33,544 nt of DNA from a virus, in IMG/VR virus record IMGVR_UViG_3300046810_000239, positions 1 through 33,544 of that record; one strand, given 5' to 3'. Below are positions 6,204 through 12,460 of the stretch, one piece after another. Position 1 is the first letter of the stretch, and every line of letters starts with the position of its first letter. The notes beneath the pieces were generated by a model that was given only the letters and a program-made list of their open reading frames with translations, had not been told where the DNA came from and did no database searches. The translations under genes and the position numbers were made by a program.

Positions 6204-6237
6204 GCCCAGGACCTCTCACCATAAGAATCCCCTGGGC
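6204..6237 (+). ncRNA. RNA hairpin with CCTCTCACCA loop (copy R3)
   Basis: GCCCAGG (6204-6210) pairs with CCTGGGC (6231-6237) over 7 bp. The loop carries CCTCTCACCA (6212-6221) followed by TAAGAATCC, identical over 17 bases to the loop of copy R1 although the stems differ. Confidence 0.7.
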
Positions 6238-6329
6238 TGACTGGAACGATGAACCGTGCTGCACAGCACTATTCGCACAGCACATCGGTCGTGGTCGTAG
6301 AATAGAGCGTGTTTGACTCTACGGCCACA

Positions 6330-6350
6330 CCGTAAACAGGGGATTTACGG
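6330..6350 (+). promoter_or_regulatory. Hairpin presenting the ribosome binding site of the CII-like gene
   Basis: CCGTAAA (6330-6336) and TTTACGG (6344-6350) form a perfect 7-bp stem. The 7-base loop CAGGGGA is the only Shine-Dalgarno-like sequence before the ATG at 6353. A GGA inside a hairpin loop also fits the general form of RsmA/CsrA targets. Regulation is inferred. Confidence 0.5.
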
Positions 6351-6352
6351 TT

Positions 6353-6841
6353 ATGAGTCGCACAGATCTTTTGCCGGGTGCAGGCCCGGTCCTTTCACTG
6401 CGCAAAGCCCTTTACCGGGCAGGCCATGATTATCGGGGCGGTGTAACTGCTCTGGCATTGGACATGGTCATCGATTACGACACCCTCCAGAAGAAACTAA
6501 AGCACGACGAAGAGCGCCGGTGGCTTGATCCTGATGAGCTTGAAGAGGTGATACGCCTGACGGCAAATCCCTTGTTGCTGGATGCCCTAATGCGACCTGC
6601 CGGCATGGTCTGGTACAAGCCGGAAGCGGCGGCGCCGACCAAGGAAGCTTTGCTGGCCGTCAGCAAGGTGCTGCACCAGACCGGCCTGTTTGTTTCCAGC
6701 ATGCACGAAGGTGCCGCCGACAACGTCTGGGAGCCCCGCGAAGTTGAATGCTTGGAGAAACACGGCGCCGACGTTATCCGCGCGGTGTTGGGCATCATGG
6801 CCGGGGCCAGGGAAGCGATGGAGGCCCGCCAAGATGACTGA
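6353..6841 (+). CDS. CII-like phage regulatory protein (CP76 family)
   Basis: This 162-residue protein matches the phage regulatory protein CII/CP76 family, common after cro in Pseudomonas and P2-type phages. Diagnostic stretches are SLRKALYRAGHDYRGGVTAL at residues 14-33 and DYDTLQKKLKHDEERRWLDP at about 42-61, followed by ELEEVIRLTANPLLLDAL and the C-terminal helices DVIRAVLGIMAGAREAMEAR. In lambda, CII activates the repressor and integrase promoters; here that role is assumed from family and position. The gene sits behind a 328-base structured leader, and its own ribosome binding site is in a hairpin loop, which suggests post-transcriptional control. Confidence 0.85.
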   Translation: MSRTDLLPGAGPVLSLRKALYRAGHDYRGGVTALALDMVIDYDTLQKKLKHDEERRWLDPDELEEVIRLTANPLLLDALMRPAGMVWYKPEAAAPTKEALLAVSKVLHQTGLFVSSMHEGAADNVWEPREVECLEKHGADVIRAVLGIMAGAREAMEARQDD

Positions 6842-7037
6842 CGTTATCGATATTGCCAACGACCAGGCCGAGTACTTCCTGCAAGTGGCGTTGCATCGCC
6901 GTCCGCGCCCAACGAGCGCCGTCAGCGCGCAAATCTGTGAAGATTGCGACGAACCTATCCCGTTGCTTCGCCAACAGACGATCCAGGGTTGTGCGACCTG
7001 CGTCAGTTGCCAGGGGTTGCGGGAGCGGCGCAGATGA
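6834..7037 (+). CDS. Small DksA/TraR-type zinc-finger protein
   Basis: This 67-residue protein has four cysteines in the pattern C-x2-C-x17-C-x2-C (ICEDCDEPIPLL to CATCVSCQGLRER), which is the zinc finger of the TraR/DksA family. Small phage TraR-like proteins bind the secondary channel of RNA polymerase and mimic DksA with ppGpp. The start ATG at 6834 overlaps the end of the CII-like gene by 8 bp and is preceded by GGAGG. The ATGA at 7034-7037 couples it to the primase gene. Confidence 0.85.
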   Translation: MTDVIDIANDQAEYFLQVALHRRPRPTSAVSAQICEDCDEPIPLLRQQTIQGCATCVSCQGLRERRR

Positions 7038-9733
7038 GTGATCACGACAATCGATTGCCTACCGCTGATTGGGCTCAGTTTTACATTGATGCATTCGGTT
7101 TGGCGCTAGTCCCGATAGAACCCAGTGAAAAGGGTCCGAAGGGGAAGGGGTGGAACAAGCCGGGTGGCTACTTCACGGACTCGGCGAAGGCTGCCGCGTT
7201 CTGGGAAAAGAAGCCCCAGCACAACCTTGGCGTTGTATTGGGGCCGAGTCGGATCTGTTCTCTGGATGTTGATGATGTTCAGTGGGCTCGGCACGTGCTG
7301 TATGACCTGCTGGAAATTGACCTTGATGCGATGGCTCTGGTATTTCCGACTGTAGTTGGCAACCCGGCGCGCTTCCGCATTATGTTCCGCGTTCCTGATG
7401 GTGTTGAGTTGAGCCGGGTTGCACTTGCGTGGCCCAATGAAAAAGACCCTGATGGTTCGATCCACAAAACTCTGACCGCAAAGGCCAAAGCAGCAAAGGA
7501 CGCTGGTGATGCAGTAGGTGAGGCCGAGGCGCGTGCCGAGGCCGACGAGTATCAGCGCATCACCGTGTTCGAATTGCGTGGTGGGCTGGTGCAAGACGTG
7601 TTGCCGCCATCGATTCACCCTGGCACTGGCAAGCCCTACATCTGGCGCACACCACCAAGCTCTGTCGATGGCTTGCCGATGCTTGCGCCTGAGCTGCTGC
7701 AGATCTGGAACCATTGGGACATCTTCAAGCGCGACGCCGAGGCCGCTTGCCCGTGGGCACCGAAGCCGAAGACACCTCCGGCGAAAGTGATAAAACGTCC
7801 ACCGCCTGCCGCAAACAAGCCGTCGGTTATCGATGAATTTAATCGCAGCCACGATGTTGAAGAGCTGTTGCGGGCGCACGACTACATCAAGCGCGGCAGT
7901 AAGTGGTTGTATCCGCACAGTAGCACCGGGATGCCGGGTGTGACGGTCAGCGACGATGGTAAGGTTTATTCCCACCACGGCGCTGACCCGCTCGCGAACG
8001 GGCATCAGAACGACGCGTTCGAGATTTTCTGTTTGTTGCAGCATGGTGGTGACCAGTCGAAGGCGGTGAAGGACGCTGCGCGGATGCTGGGTATGCAGTA
8101 TTCAGCGAAACCTGACCCGCGTGATCTTCCCCCGCCCCCATCCGGTGATTCGAGCGGGCCGCACCCGGCAGCGGCTGTCGCGCCCAGCGAAGCCACTCCT
8201 GCAGCTGACGGGGGGGCGGGGGAGGTTATGACACTTGAACATTTGCTCCGTCGTTTTGCTTTGGTCGAGGGGACCACGCACGTTTGGGACTGTGACCAAT
8301 CGCGAGTGATGAAAAAATCAGCCTTCGAAGCGCGGGTCGGCAAGCCGCTGGCCAAAGCCTGGTTGGATGACACGAGCAAGCGGTTGATCTCTGATGAGCA
8401 TGTCCGTGACATCGAGCAGACGCGAAGAATGTCGGGCAAAAAAGGTGGTGCCTTGGGCATGCCGCCTACCGACCGCTATGTGTACATCGACGGCACCAAG
8501 GACGTGTGGGACCGGGAAAAGAAACGACGTGTAGCGGAAGGCGCGGTAAAAATGGCCTTGGGTGACGCTTATGCACTGTGGCTGAACAGCAGCGAGCGGC
8601 GCACGGTGGATGTGGACCACATTGTGTTTGACCCGACCATGACCAAGGATCCGGCGGTGTACATCAATACCTTTGATGGACTGCCTCTGCAGCCGGTCAG
8701 GGACGATGCGGCTTGTGCCAACTTGCGGTGGCTGATTTCGTTTCTGTGCAACCACGATAAAAATGCGGCGCTTTGGTTGACGCGCTGGTTGGCATTTCCG
8801 CTGCAACACCTGGGCGCCAAGATGGATACCGCAGTGCTGATGCATTCCAGCATGGAGGGCTCGGGTAAGAGTCTGTTTTTCGCCGATACCTTGGGCAGGC
8901 TCTACGGTCAGTACGCTGCAACGGTTGGGCAGACCCAGCTGGAAAGCAATTTCAACGCCTGGCAAAGTCGTAAGTTGTGGGCAGTTTTCGAAGAGGTTGT
9001 GAGTCGAGATCAACGCTACAACCAGGTGGGCAAGATTAAGCACCTGGTCACGGGCAAGACGGTGCGGATGGAATCCAAGTTCATCAATGGCTGGGAGGAA
9101 TCCAACCATATGAACGCGGTTTTCTTGAGCAACGAGATCATGCCGTGGCCTATCAGTGACAGCGACCGCCGGATGCTGGTGGTTTGGCCCTTGGAGACTT
9201 TACCGGTGGAGCGCCAGAAAGCCATCGGCCAGGAGTTGGAGCAGGGTGGCGTCGCGGCCCTTTACGGCTGGCTATTGTCGGTTGATTTGGGCGACTTCAA
9301 TCAGCGAACACGCCCGCCATCCACTGACGCCCGTGAGCGGCTGGTGGCCCTGAGTCGGGCCGGCTGGCAGACATTCCTACACCTGTGGAAATACAGCGAG
9401 TTGGGTCAGGGGCTCTGGGGGCCGTGCCTTTCCACTGACCTTTATTCGCTGTTCTTGGAGTGGTGTCAGCGCAACAAGGAACACGTGATGAGTCAGACGA
9501 AGTTCTCGCTGTTCATCAACTCCGAAGTGGAAAAAACGCGCTCGATACCCTGGACGGATGGAAATAATCGCAAGTTTGGCGCGTTCTTCTTCCCGGTTGA
9601 TCAGGATGCTTCCCCGCCCCCATCCCTGAAGTCGGCCGAGCTGGGTGTGATGGTCGTCGCCTGGCGGGCAAAGGCGAAGCTGGCAGGTTGGAATGTGGAC
9701 AATTGGGACCACATCAAGGCGGCTGCCGCATGA
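7034..9733 (+). CDS. Primase-helicase replication protein (prim-pol plus DUF5906-type helicase)
   Basis: With the ATG at 7034 (MSDHDNRLPTADWAQFYIDA), which overlaps the zinc-finger gene's stop, the protein has 899 residues. A frame 30 codons longer runs through that gene and is rejected. Residues about 15-230 resemble the bifunctional primase-polymerase domain: GLALVPIEPSEKGPKGKGW, then NLGVVLGP and the acidic SLDVDD at 76-81. A Pro/Ala-rich linker lies near 365-395. The C-terminal superfamily 3-type ATPase has Walker A EGSGKS (608-613) and a Walker B-like LWAVFEEV (648-655), followed by the KHLVTGKTVRMESKF segment typical of DUF5906 proteins. It should start and unwind phage DNA replication. 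An iteron-like array follows immediately. Confidence 0.9.
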   Translation: MSDHDNRLPTADWAQFYIDAFGLALVPIEPSEKGPKGKGWNKPGGYFTDSAKAAAFWEKKPQHNLGVVLGPSRICSLDVDDVQWARHVLYDLLEIDLDAMALVFPTVVGNPARFRIMFRVPDGVELSRVALAWPNEKDPDGSIHKTLTAKAKAAKDAGDAVGEAEARAEADEYQRITVFELRGGLVQDVLPPSIHPGTGKPYIWRTPPSSVDGLPMLAPELLQIWNHWDIFKRDAEAACPWAPKPKTPPAKVIKRPPPAANKPSVIDEFNRSHDVEELLRAHDYIKRGSKWLYPHSSTGMPGVTVSDDGKVYSHHGADPLANGHQNDAFEIFCLLQHGGDQSKAVKDAARMLGMQYSAKPDPRDLPPPPSGDSSGPHPAAAVAPSEATPAADGGAGEVMTLEHLLRRFALVEGTTHVWDCDQSRVMKKSAFEARVGKPLAKAWLDDTSKRLISDEHVRDIEQTRRMSGKKGGALGMPPTDRYVYIDGTKDVWDREKKRRVAEGAVKMALGDAYALWLNSSERRTVDVDHIVFDPTMTKDPAVYINTFDGLPLQPVRDDAACANLRWLISFLCNHDKNAALWLTRWLAFPLQHLGAKMDTAVLMHSSMEGSGKSLFFADTLGRLYGQYAATVGQTQLESNFNAWQSRKLWAVFEEVVSRDQRYNQVGKIKHLVTGKTVRMESKFINGWEESNHMNAVFLSNEIMPWPISDSDRRMLVVWPLETLPVERQKAIGQELEQGGVAALYGWLLSVDLGDFNQRTRPPSTDARERLVALSRAGWQTFLHLWKYSELGQGLWGPCLSTDLYSLFLEWCQRNKEHVMSQTKFSLFINSEVEKTRSIPWTDGNNRKFGAFFFPVDQDASPPPSLKSAELGVMVVAWRAKAKLAGWNVDNWDHIKAAAA

Positions 9734-10065
9734 CTACGCCTAAAAGTGTGTTGGGTGTGTCGGGTGTGTGTCGGGTTGTTTTTGGCTACCCAACACAGTT
9801 TCAGTCCTTTGTTTGCGTGGGTTTCGGCCTGTTGTGTTGGGTGTGTTGGGTTTGGCGTCGCGTGCGCGCATGCATGACATTATTTTCACCGAAAGCGATG
9901 ACGATAATTTTTTCTTATGCGAGGACAGAAAACCCCAACAAACCCAACACACTCAACTCAAAGTTAATAAGAGCATTGATTTTAAAGGGATTTATTTGTG
10001 TTGGGTTTGTGTCGGGTAGTGGTTTTTCTGTGTTGGGTTCGGTTTTTCGAGGGAAAGGGCGATGA
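9730..10065 (+). CDS. Doubtful 111-residue reading frame across the repeat array
   Basis: A frame begins with ATGA overlapping the primase stop and ends with ATGA overlapping the next start, so by spacing it could be a coupled gene. Its translation is dominated by the DNA repeats (LGVSGVCRVV, CWVCWVW, NPNKPNTLN, ICVGFVSGSG) and is rich in Cys, Val, Trp and Gly in a way I cannot relate to any family. It more likely reflects the repeat array than a protein. Confidence 0.25.
   Translation: MTTPKSVLGVSGVCRVVFGYPTQFQSFVCVGFGLLCWVCWVWRRVRACMTLFSPKAMTIIFSYARTENPNKPNTLNSKLIRALILKGFICVGFVSGSGFSVLGSVFRGKGR
9748..10038. repeat. Iteron-like array of GTGTYGGGT, candidate replication origin
   Basis: The nonamer GTGTTGGGT or GTGTCGGGT occurs on the plus strand at 9748, 9757, 9768, 9834, 9843, 9998, 10009 and 10030. 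It is inverted as ACCCAACAC at 9788 and 9942, with a weaker copy at 9933. Two AT-rich stretches, about 9877-9920 and 9959-9997, lie between clusters. Repeats on both strands, next to the replication protein gene and beside AT-rich DNA, are typical of iteron origins. Origin function is inferred. Confidence 0.55.
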
Positions 10066-10550
10066 TCGAGGAAATTGAAGCATTGATGCAGCATTGGGGC
10101 GTCCAGCACTGCCAGGTTGGCGACGGTGGTGGTTTGGGTAGTCCGATGGCGACAATCATGCAGTACGGTGGATGCGCTCCACGTGGCACACCTGGATCGC
10201 GCGATCTCATGATGTCGGCCGGTGGTGGCATGGATCACGCCAGTACTGAGGTTGCCGCCGCAGTTGCGCAGCTTGAGCGTCAGTCGGTGAAGGGCGCTCA
10301 GTTGGCGTTACTGGCTCGCAATCGTTACCTGGCCCAGCCGCCGATGACGGTGCGTGAACAGATGCGTTTGTTACAGCTCGCCGAGGATGCAGACCGGACG
10401 TACAGGAATTGGGTTCATCGTCTGCATCAGCAGGTGCAACTCATCCTCACGGTTCGCAGCGCGACGACCCGGGGACTTGATCGGCGCAGTGGTGTGCTCG
10501 ATACCAACCTAACCCGCGCATCAACAAGCAAGCGTGTGCGGGCATACTAA
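10062..10550 (+). CDS. Phage protein in late-regulator (Q-like) position
   Basis: This 162-residue protein is of a type I have seen downstream of primase genes in Pseudomonas prophages, but I cannot name its family with certainty. The N-terminus (EIEALMQHWGVQ, then GGLGSPMATIMQYGG and APRGTPGSRDL) is followed by a helical C-terminal half. That half contains VREQMRLLQLAEDADRTYRN and WVHRLHQQVQLIL at about residues 108-145, which looks like a helix-turn-helix similar to sigma region 4 or antiterminator proteins. It is the last gene of the rightward early operon, directly before the terminators and the P-box-like region. That is where phages usually place their late regulator, so a Q-like role is a reasonable guess. 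Confidence 0.7.
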   Translation: MIEEIEALMQHWGVQHCQVGDGGGLGSPMATIMQYGGCAPRGTPGSRDLMMSAGGGMDHASTEVAAAVAQLERQSVKGAQLALLARNRYLAQPPMTVREQMRLLQLAEDADRTYRNWVHRLHQQVQLILTVRSATTRGLDRRSGVLDTNLTRASTSKRVRAY

Positions 10551-10569
10551 CTACCGTTCGTCGGAGTAC

Positions 10570-10617
10570 TTTGTCGTATTGTGGTCGTATTGTGATCGTA
10601 TTCAGGTCGTTTGCTGA
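10570..10617 (+). promoter_or_regulatory. P-box-like repeat, probable PrtN binding site
   Basis: Units of the form ATTG-N2-GT are TTTGTCGT (10570), ATTGTGGT (10578), ATTGTGAT (10589), ATTCAGGT (10600) and a degenerate TTTGCTGA (10610). The core TCGTATT repeats at exact 11-bp steps (10574, 10585, 10596; TCGTTTG at 10607). The reported P-box of pyocin genes is ATTGnn(n)GTnn(n) repeated four or five times. The phage carries its own PrtN homologue at 3177-3422. Control of late genes is inferred. Confidence 0.65.
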
Positions 10618-10621
10618 CCTA

Positions 10622-10647
10622 CCGAAAATGACCTCTTTTCGGTTTTT
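10622..10647 (+). terminator. Rho-independent terminator after the rightward early operon
   Basis: CCGAAAA (10622-10628) and TTTTCGG (10636-10642) form a 7-bp stem with loop TGACCTC, followed by five T. It lies just after the P-box-like repeat and about 70 bases after the last early gene. Confidence 0.7.
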
Positions 10648-10753
10648 CCGGAGGGGGGTAAAAAGTGGCCACGATATGAAATTTGCGCCTCGGCGCTCCC
10701 CGAGCACGTGCTGTGCACTCCGTCCTGGCTCCGGTCATGACACTGAAACCCTG

Positions 10754-10777
10754 CCCCCCGGCGGGGTTTTCTTTTTC
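10754..10777 (+). terminator. Second terminator-like hairpin before the late genes
   Basis: CCCC (10754-10757) and GGGG (10763-10766) form a short GC stem followed by TTTTCTTTTTC. The outer CCCTG/CAGGG (10749-10753 and 10777-10781) could enclose it. If late transcription starts upstream, this lies in its leader in the manner of lambda tR'. Confidence 0.5.
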
Positions 10778-10794
10778 AGGGATCCCTTGGGTTC

Positions 10795-10835
10795 GATCTG
10801 GCAGCCACGAATCCAACCTCGGAGGCAGCCAGATC
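10795..10835. repeat. 12-bp inverted repeat downstream of the orphan minus-strand gene
   Basis: GATCTGGCAGCC (10795-10806) and GGCAGCCAGATC (10824-10835) pair with one mismatch around a 17-base loop. It lies 12 bases beyond the stop of the minus-strand gene and may act as its transcript end or as a protein site. There is no T-run. Confidence 0.5.
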
Positions 10836-10847
10836 CGGCCCGAATCT

Positions 10848-11144
10848 TTACAGATCACCGACCTCTTTGCTCAATTGCTTGATCACGACGCCAAGCATTT
10901 CAGGAAAGGTTTCATCGTAGAACCTTGCCTCTGTCTTAAACGGATGCATTGCGGGTTTGTTGATTCCGAACTTCTCGCCAGTACTGGTTAGTTTCTTGAA
11001 TGACTTCATCGCGCCACTACCTGTAGTGCTCGCATATTCGAAGTTTTCCGCATGCCCGGCTTTTAGCAGGGCATTCATGATGGTACTGGCGTCAAATGAA
11101 ACACCGTATTCGGAGATGAGTGCTTTCAGAGGTTTTGCTTGCAT
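10848..11144 (-). CDS. Orphan minus-strand phage protein, 98 aa
   Basis: This is the only leftward gene in the late half. AAAGGAA lies 6 bases before the ATG at 11144, a strong ribosome binding site, so translation is likely. The protein starts MQAKPLKALISEYGVSFDAS, has helices to about residue 40 and a segment LTSTGEKFGINKP that recalls the 'T..G..fg' turn of phage winged-helix proteins of the KilA type. It ends with a helix, PEMLGVVIKQLSKEVGDL. I do not recognise it firmly. Its lone, reversed position between early and late operons is typical of independently expressed lysogeny or accessory (moron) genes. Rightward late transcripts would run antisense to it. Confidence 0.75.
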   Translation of the reverse strand: MQAKPLKALISEYGVSFDASTIMNALLKAGHAENFEYASTTGSGAMKSFKKLTSTGEKFGINKPAMHPFKTEARFYDETFPEMLGVVIKQLSKEVGDL

Positions 11145-11193
11145 GGCGTATTCCTTTAGAGATACCGATCTGGTTACCCGACGGAGGTTTGCA

Positions 11194-11337
11194 ATGGAGG
11201 TTCAGGTAAGAGATGTACACGGCGAATTGCATATGGCCTCCAAGCCGCTCTCGATGATTGCAGTTCGACACTATCACTGCAGAACCTTCTTTGCCCATTG
11301 CTCCTGTAAGAGCCACCCAATGGATATGAACGAATGA
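11194..11337 (+). CDS. Small Cys/His-rich protein upstream of the holin
   Basis: This 47-residue frame starts at ATG 11194, has GGAGG 8 bases upstream, and ends in an ATGA overlap with the holin start, so it is likely translated and coupled. Residues 29-41 (RHYHCRTFFAHCSCKSH) concentrate four His and three Cys, which could bind a metal. No family is recognised. It may instead serve mainly to couple or delay holin translation. Confidence 0.5.
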   Translation: MEVQVRDVHGELHMASKPLSMIAVRHYHCRTFFAHCSCKSHPMDMNE

Positions 11338-11678
11338 CAAATGAACAGCAAGCCTTGGCAGAGATGCCGATTTGGTTAGTGATAGTCCTGGCTTTGGTCG
11401 GCGGCGTTTCGGGTGAGATGTGGCGGGCCGACAAAGACGGCGCGCGCGGTTGGGTGTTGTTGCGCCGATTGGCGCTGCGCTCTGGTGCCTGCATTGCCTG
11501 CGGGGTGTCCGCGATGATGCTGATGATCGCGGCGGGTATGTCGATCTGGGCGGCAGGCAGCTTGGGTTGCCTGACCGCGATGGCTGGCGCTGATGTTGCC
11601 ATCGGCCTCTATGAGCGTTGGGCTGCCAAGCGGCTGGGCGTCAGCGAAGTGTCCGCCGAATCGAATCGCTCTGAATAG
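11334..11678 (+). CDS. Holin, LydA-like (holin superfamily III)
   Basis: This 114-residue membrane protein forms the inner-membrane lesions that release the endolysin. Hydrophobic segments lie at about residues 12-28 (PIWLVIVLALVGGVSGE), 50-70 (SGACIACGVSAMMLMIAAGM) and 72-92 (IWAAGSLGCLTAMAGADVAI), with a basic loop RADKDGARGWVLLRR between the first two. The stretch GADVAIGLYERWAAKR near the end is typical of this holin family in Pseudomonas phages. It lies upstream of the terminase, while the endolysin and spanin are about 21 kb away at the end of the tail module. Confidence 0.85.
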   Translation: MTNEQQALAEMPIWLVIVLALVGGVSGEMWRADKDGARGWVLLRRLALRSGACIACGVSAMMLMIAAGMSIWAAGSLGCLTAMAGADVAIGLYERWAAKRLGVSEVSAESNRSE

Positions 11679-11713
11679 TTCTCACCGGCCCCCCAATAAG
11701 CAGATCCCCTGAA

Positions 11714-12214
11714 ATGAATGAATCCAGGCAGCAGCAGATGCTTGCTGGGCAATCCTCTATTGCTCAAAAAATCTTTGGTTATGTACCCATTCAATCATGC
11801 TGGGCAGCTCGCGATATTCACGGCGCCGTCCTAGCTGCCAACGCCAGTGGCGCATCGGCCTATGCCATACGCCGCGCACTTGGTGAGCTCAAAGATGCCG
11901 GGCTTATCAGGGAGCCAGTCGGCGGAAAGTTTCAGCGGACTGCAGCCACCCCCAAATCCAAGAAGGAGACAACCATGCCTCAGACAACCAAGCAGACCGT
12001 TGCATCGATCAAAACAACCGTAGGCGCGCTGGACGTTTTGGCGACCCTGTCGGGCGAAGTAGTGAGCCTGTCTGACGAGTTCAGCAAGCGCATGAAAGCG
12101 TTGGCTGGCCGTATCGAAGAGGTAGCTCTGTCGGTTGAGGCTGAACGCGAAAGTAATGCTGAAGCCATTGTCAAAGCCAAGCGCCTGCAAGAGGCGCTGC
12201 GGGAGTTTGCGTAA
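11714..12214 (+). CDS. Hypothetical protein with winged-helix N-terminus and coiled coil
   Basis: This 166-residue protein is not firmly recognised. Residues about 25-75 (ARDIHGAVLAANASGASAYA, then IRRALGELKDAGLIREPVGG) look like a winged helix. After a Lys/Thr-rich linker (TPKSKKETTM), the C-terminal 75 residues are a likely coiled coil of Glu, Ala, Ser and Lys (SDEFSKRMKALAGRIEEVAL). An internal Met at residue 88 is preceded by AAGGAG and could give a shorter product containing only the coiled-coil part. It lies between the holin and the probable cos region. Confidence 0.7.
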   Translation: MNESRQQQMLAGQSSIAQKIFGYVPIQSCWAARDIHGAVLAANASGASAYAIRRALGELKDAGLIREPVGGKFQRTAATPKSKKETTMPQTTKQTVASIKTTVGALDVLATLSGEVVSLSDEFSKRMKALAGRIEEVALSVEAERESNAEAIVKAKRLQEALREFA

Positions 12215-12460
12215 TCATCTGTCTTTGCTAACCCGGACCATCAAGCGCGCGGGTGTCAGCGAAGCGCTGGGGCCCGTGGATAGCAGAGGCGGTGCACCGT
12301 TCCGGGACGCCGAAAACCGCCGGGGACCCTGGGGTTATTCGGTGGGTACGGGGTCGGAAACCCGCGGGAAAGTGTTAGCCGCAGGGGTTACAGCTTACTG
12401 AAATTCAATCCATTGAAATTGAAAGTTTTCCATTGAAAAGCCGTTGAAAAGGAGGGCTTC
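12215..12460 (+). other. Non-coding stretch before the small terminase, probable cos region
   Basis: No gene is supported here. GGCGGT (12288-12293) and ACCGCC (12316-12321) are an inverted pair within a very GC-rich part that suits a cohesive-end site. TTGAAA is repeated at 12413, 12419, 12433 and 12444 next to the small-terminase start, where lambda-type phages keep terminase binding sites. The terminases are of the lambda (cos-cutting) type, so cos should be here, but I cannot place the cut. Confidence 0.4.

Larger units (their letters stand above)
6025..6352 (+). other. Structured 328-base leader between cro and the CII-like gene
   Basis: No protein-coding gene is supported here. The region holds three hairpins with the shared CCTCTCACCA loop, spaced about 82 bases apart (listed separately). 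A 7-bp hairpin lies immediately before the next start codon. A possible -10 (TAGAAT, 6299-6304) has no good -35, so I see no strong internal promoter. Confidence 0.6.

Noticed and set aside
6944-7033. Earlier start for the primase-helicase
   Set aside because: The extra 30 codons overlap the zinc-finger gene in another frame. ATGA coupling at 7034 and the MSDHDN start are better.
10574-10613. CRISPR-like short repeat
   Set aside because: The 11-bp spacing with no unique spacers is a protein-binding array, not a CRISPR.
10780-10835. Possible tRNA, from a GGTTCGATC stretch near 10789
   Set aside because: No acceptor stem or anticodon arm can be built around it. The paired arms are explained by the 12-bp inverted repeat.
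11681-11712. Seventh copy of the hairpin family (TTCTCACC followed by AATAAG)
   Set aside because: The motif matches only in part and there is no flanking stem.
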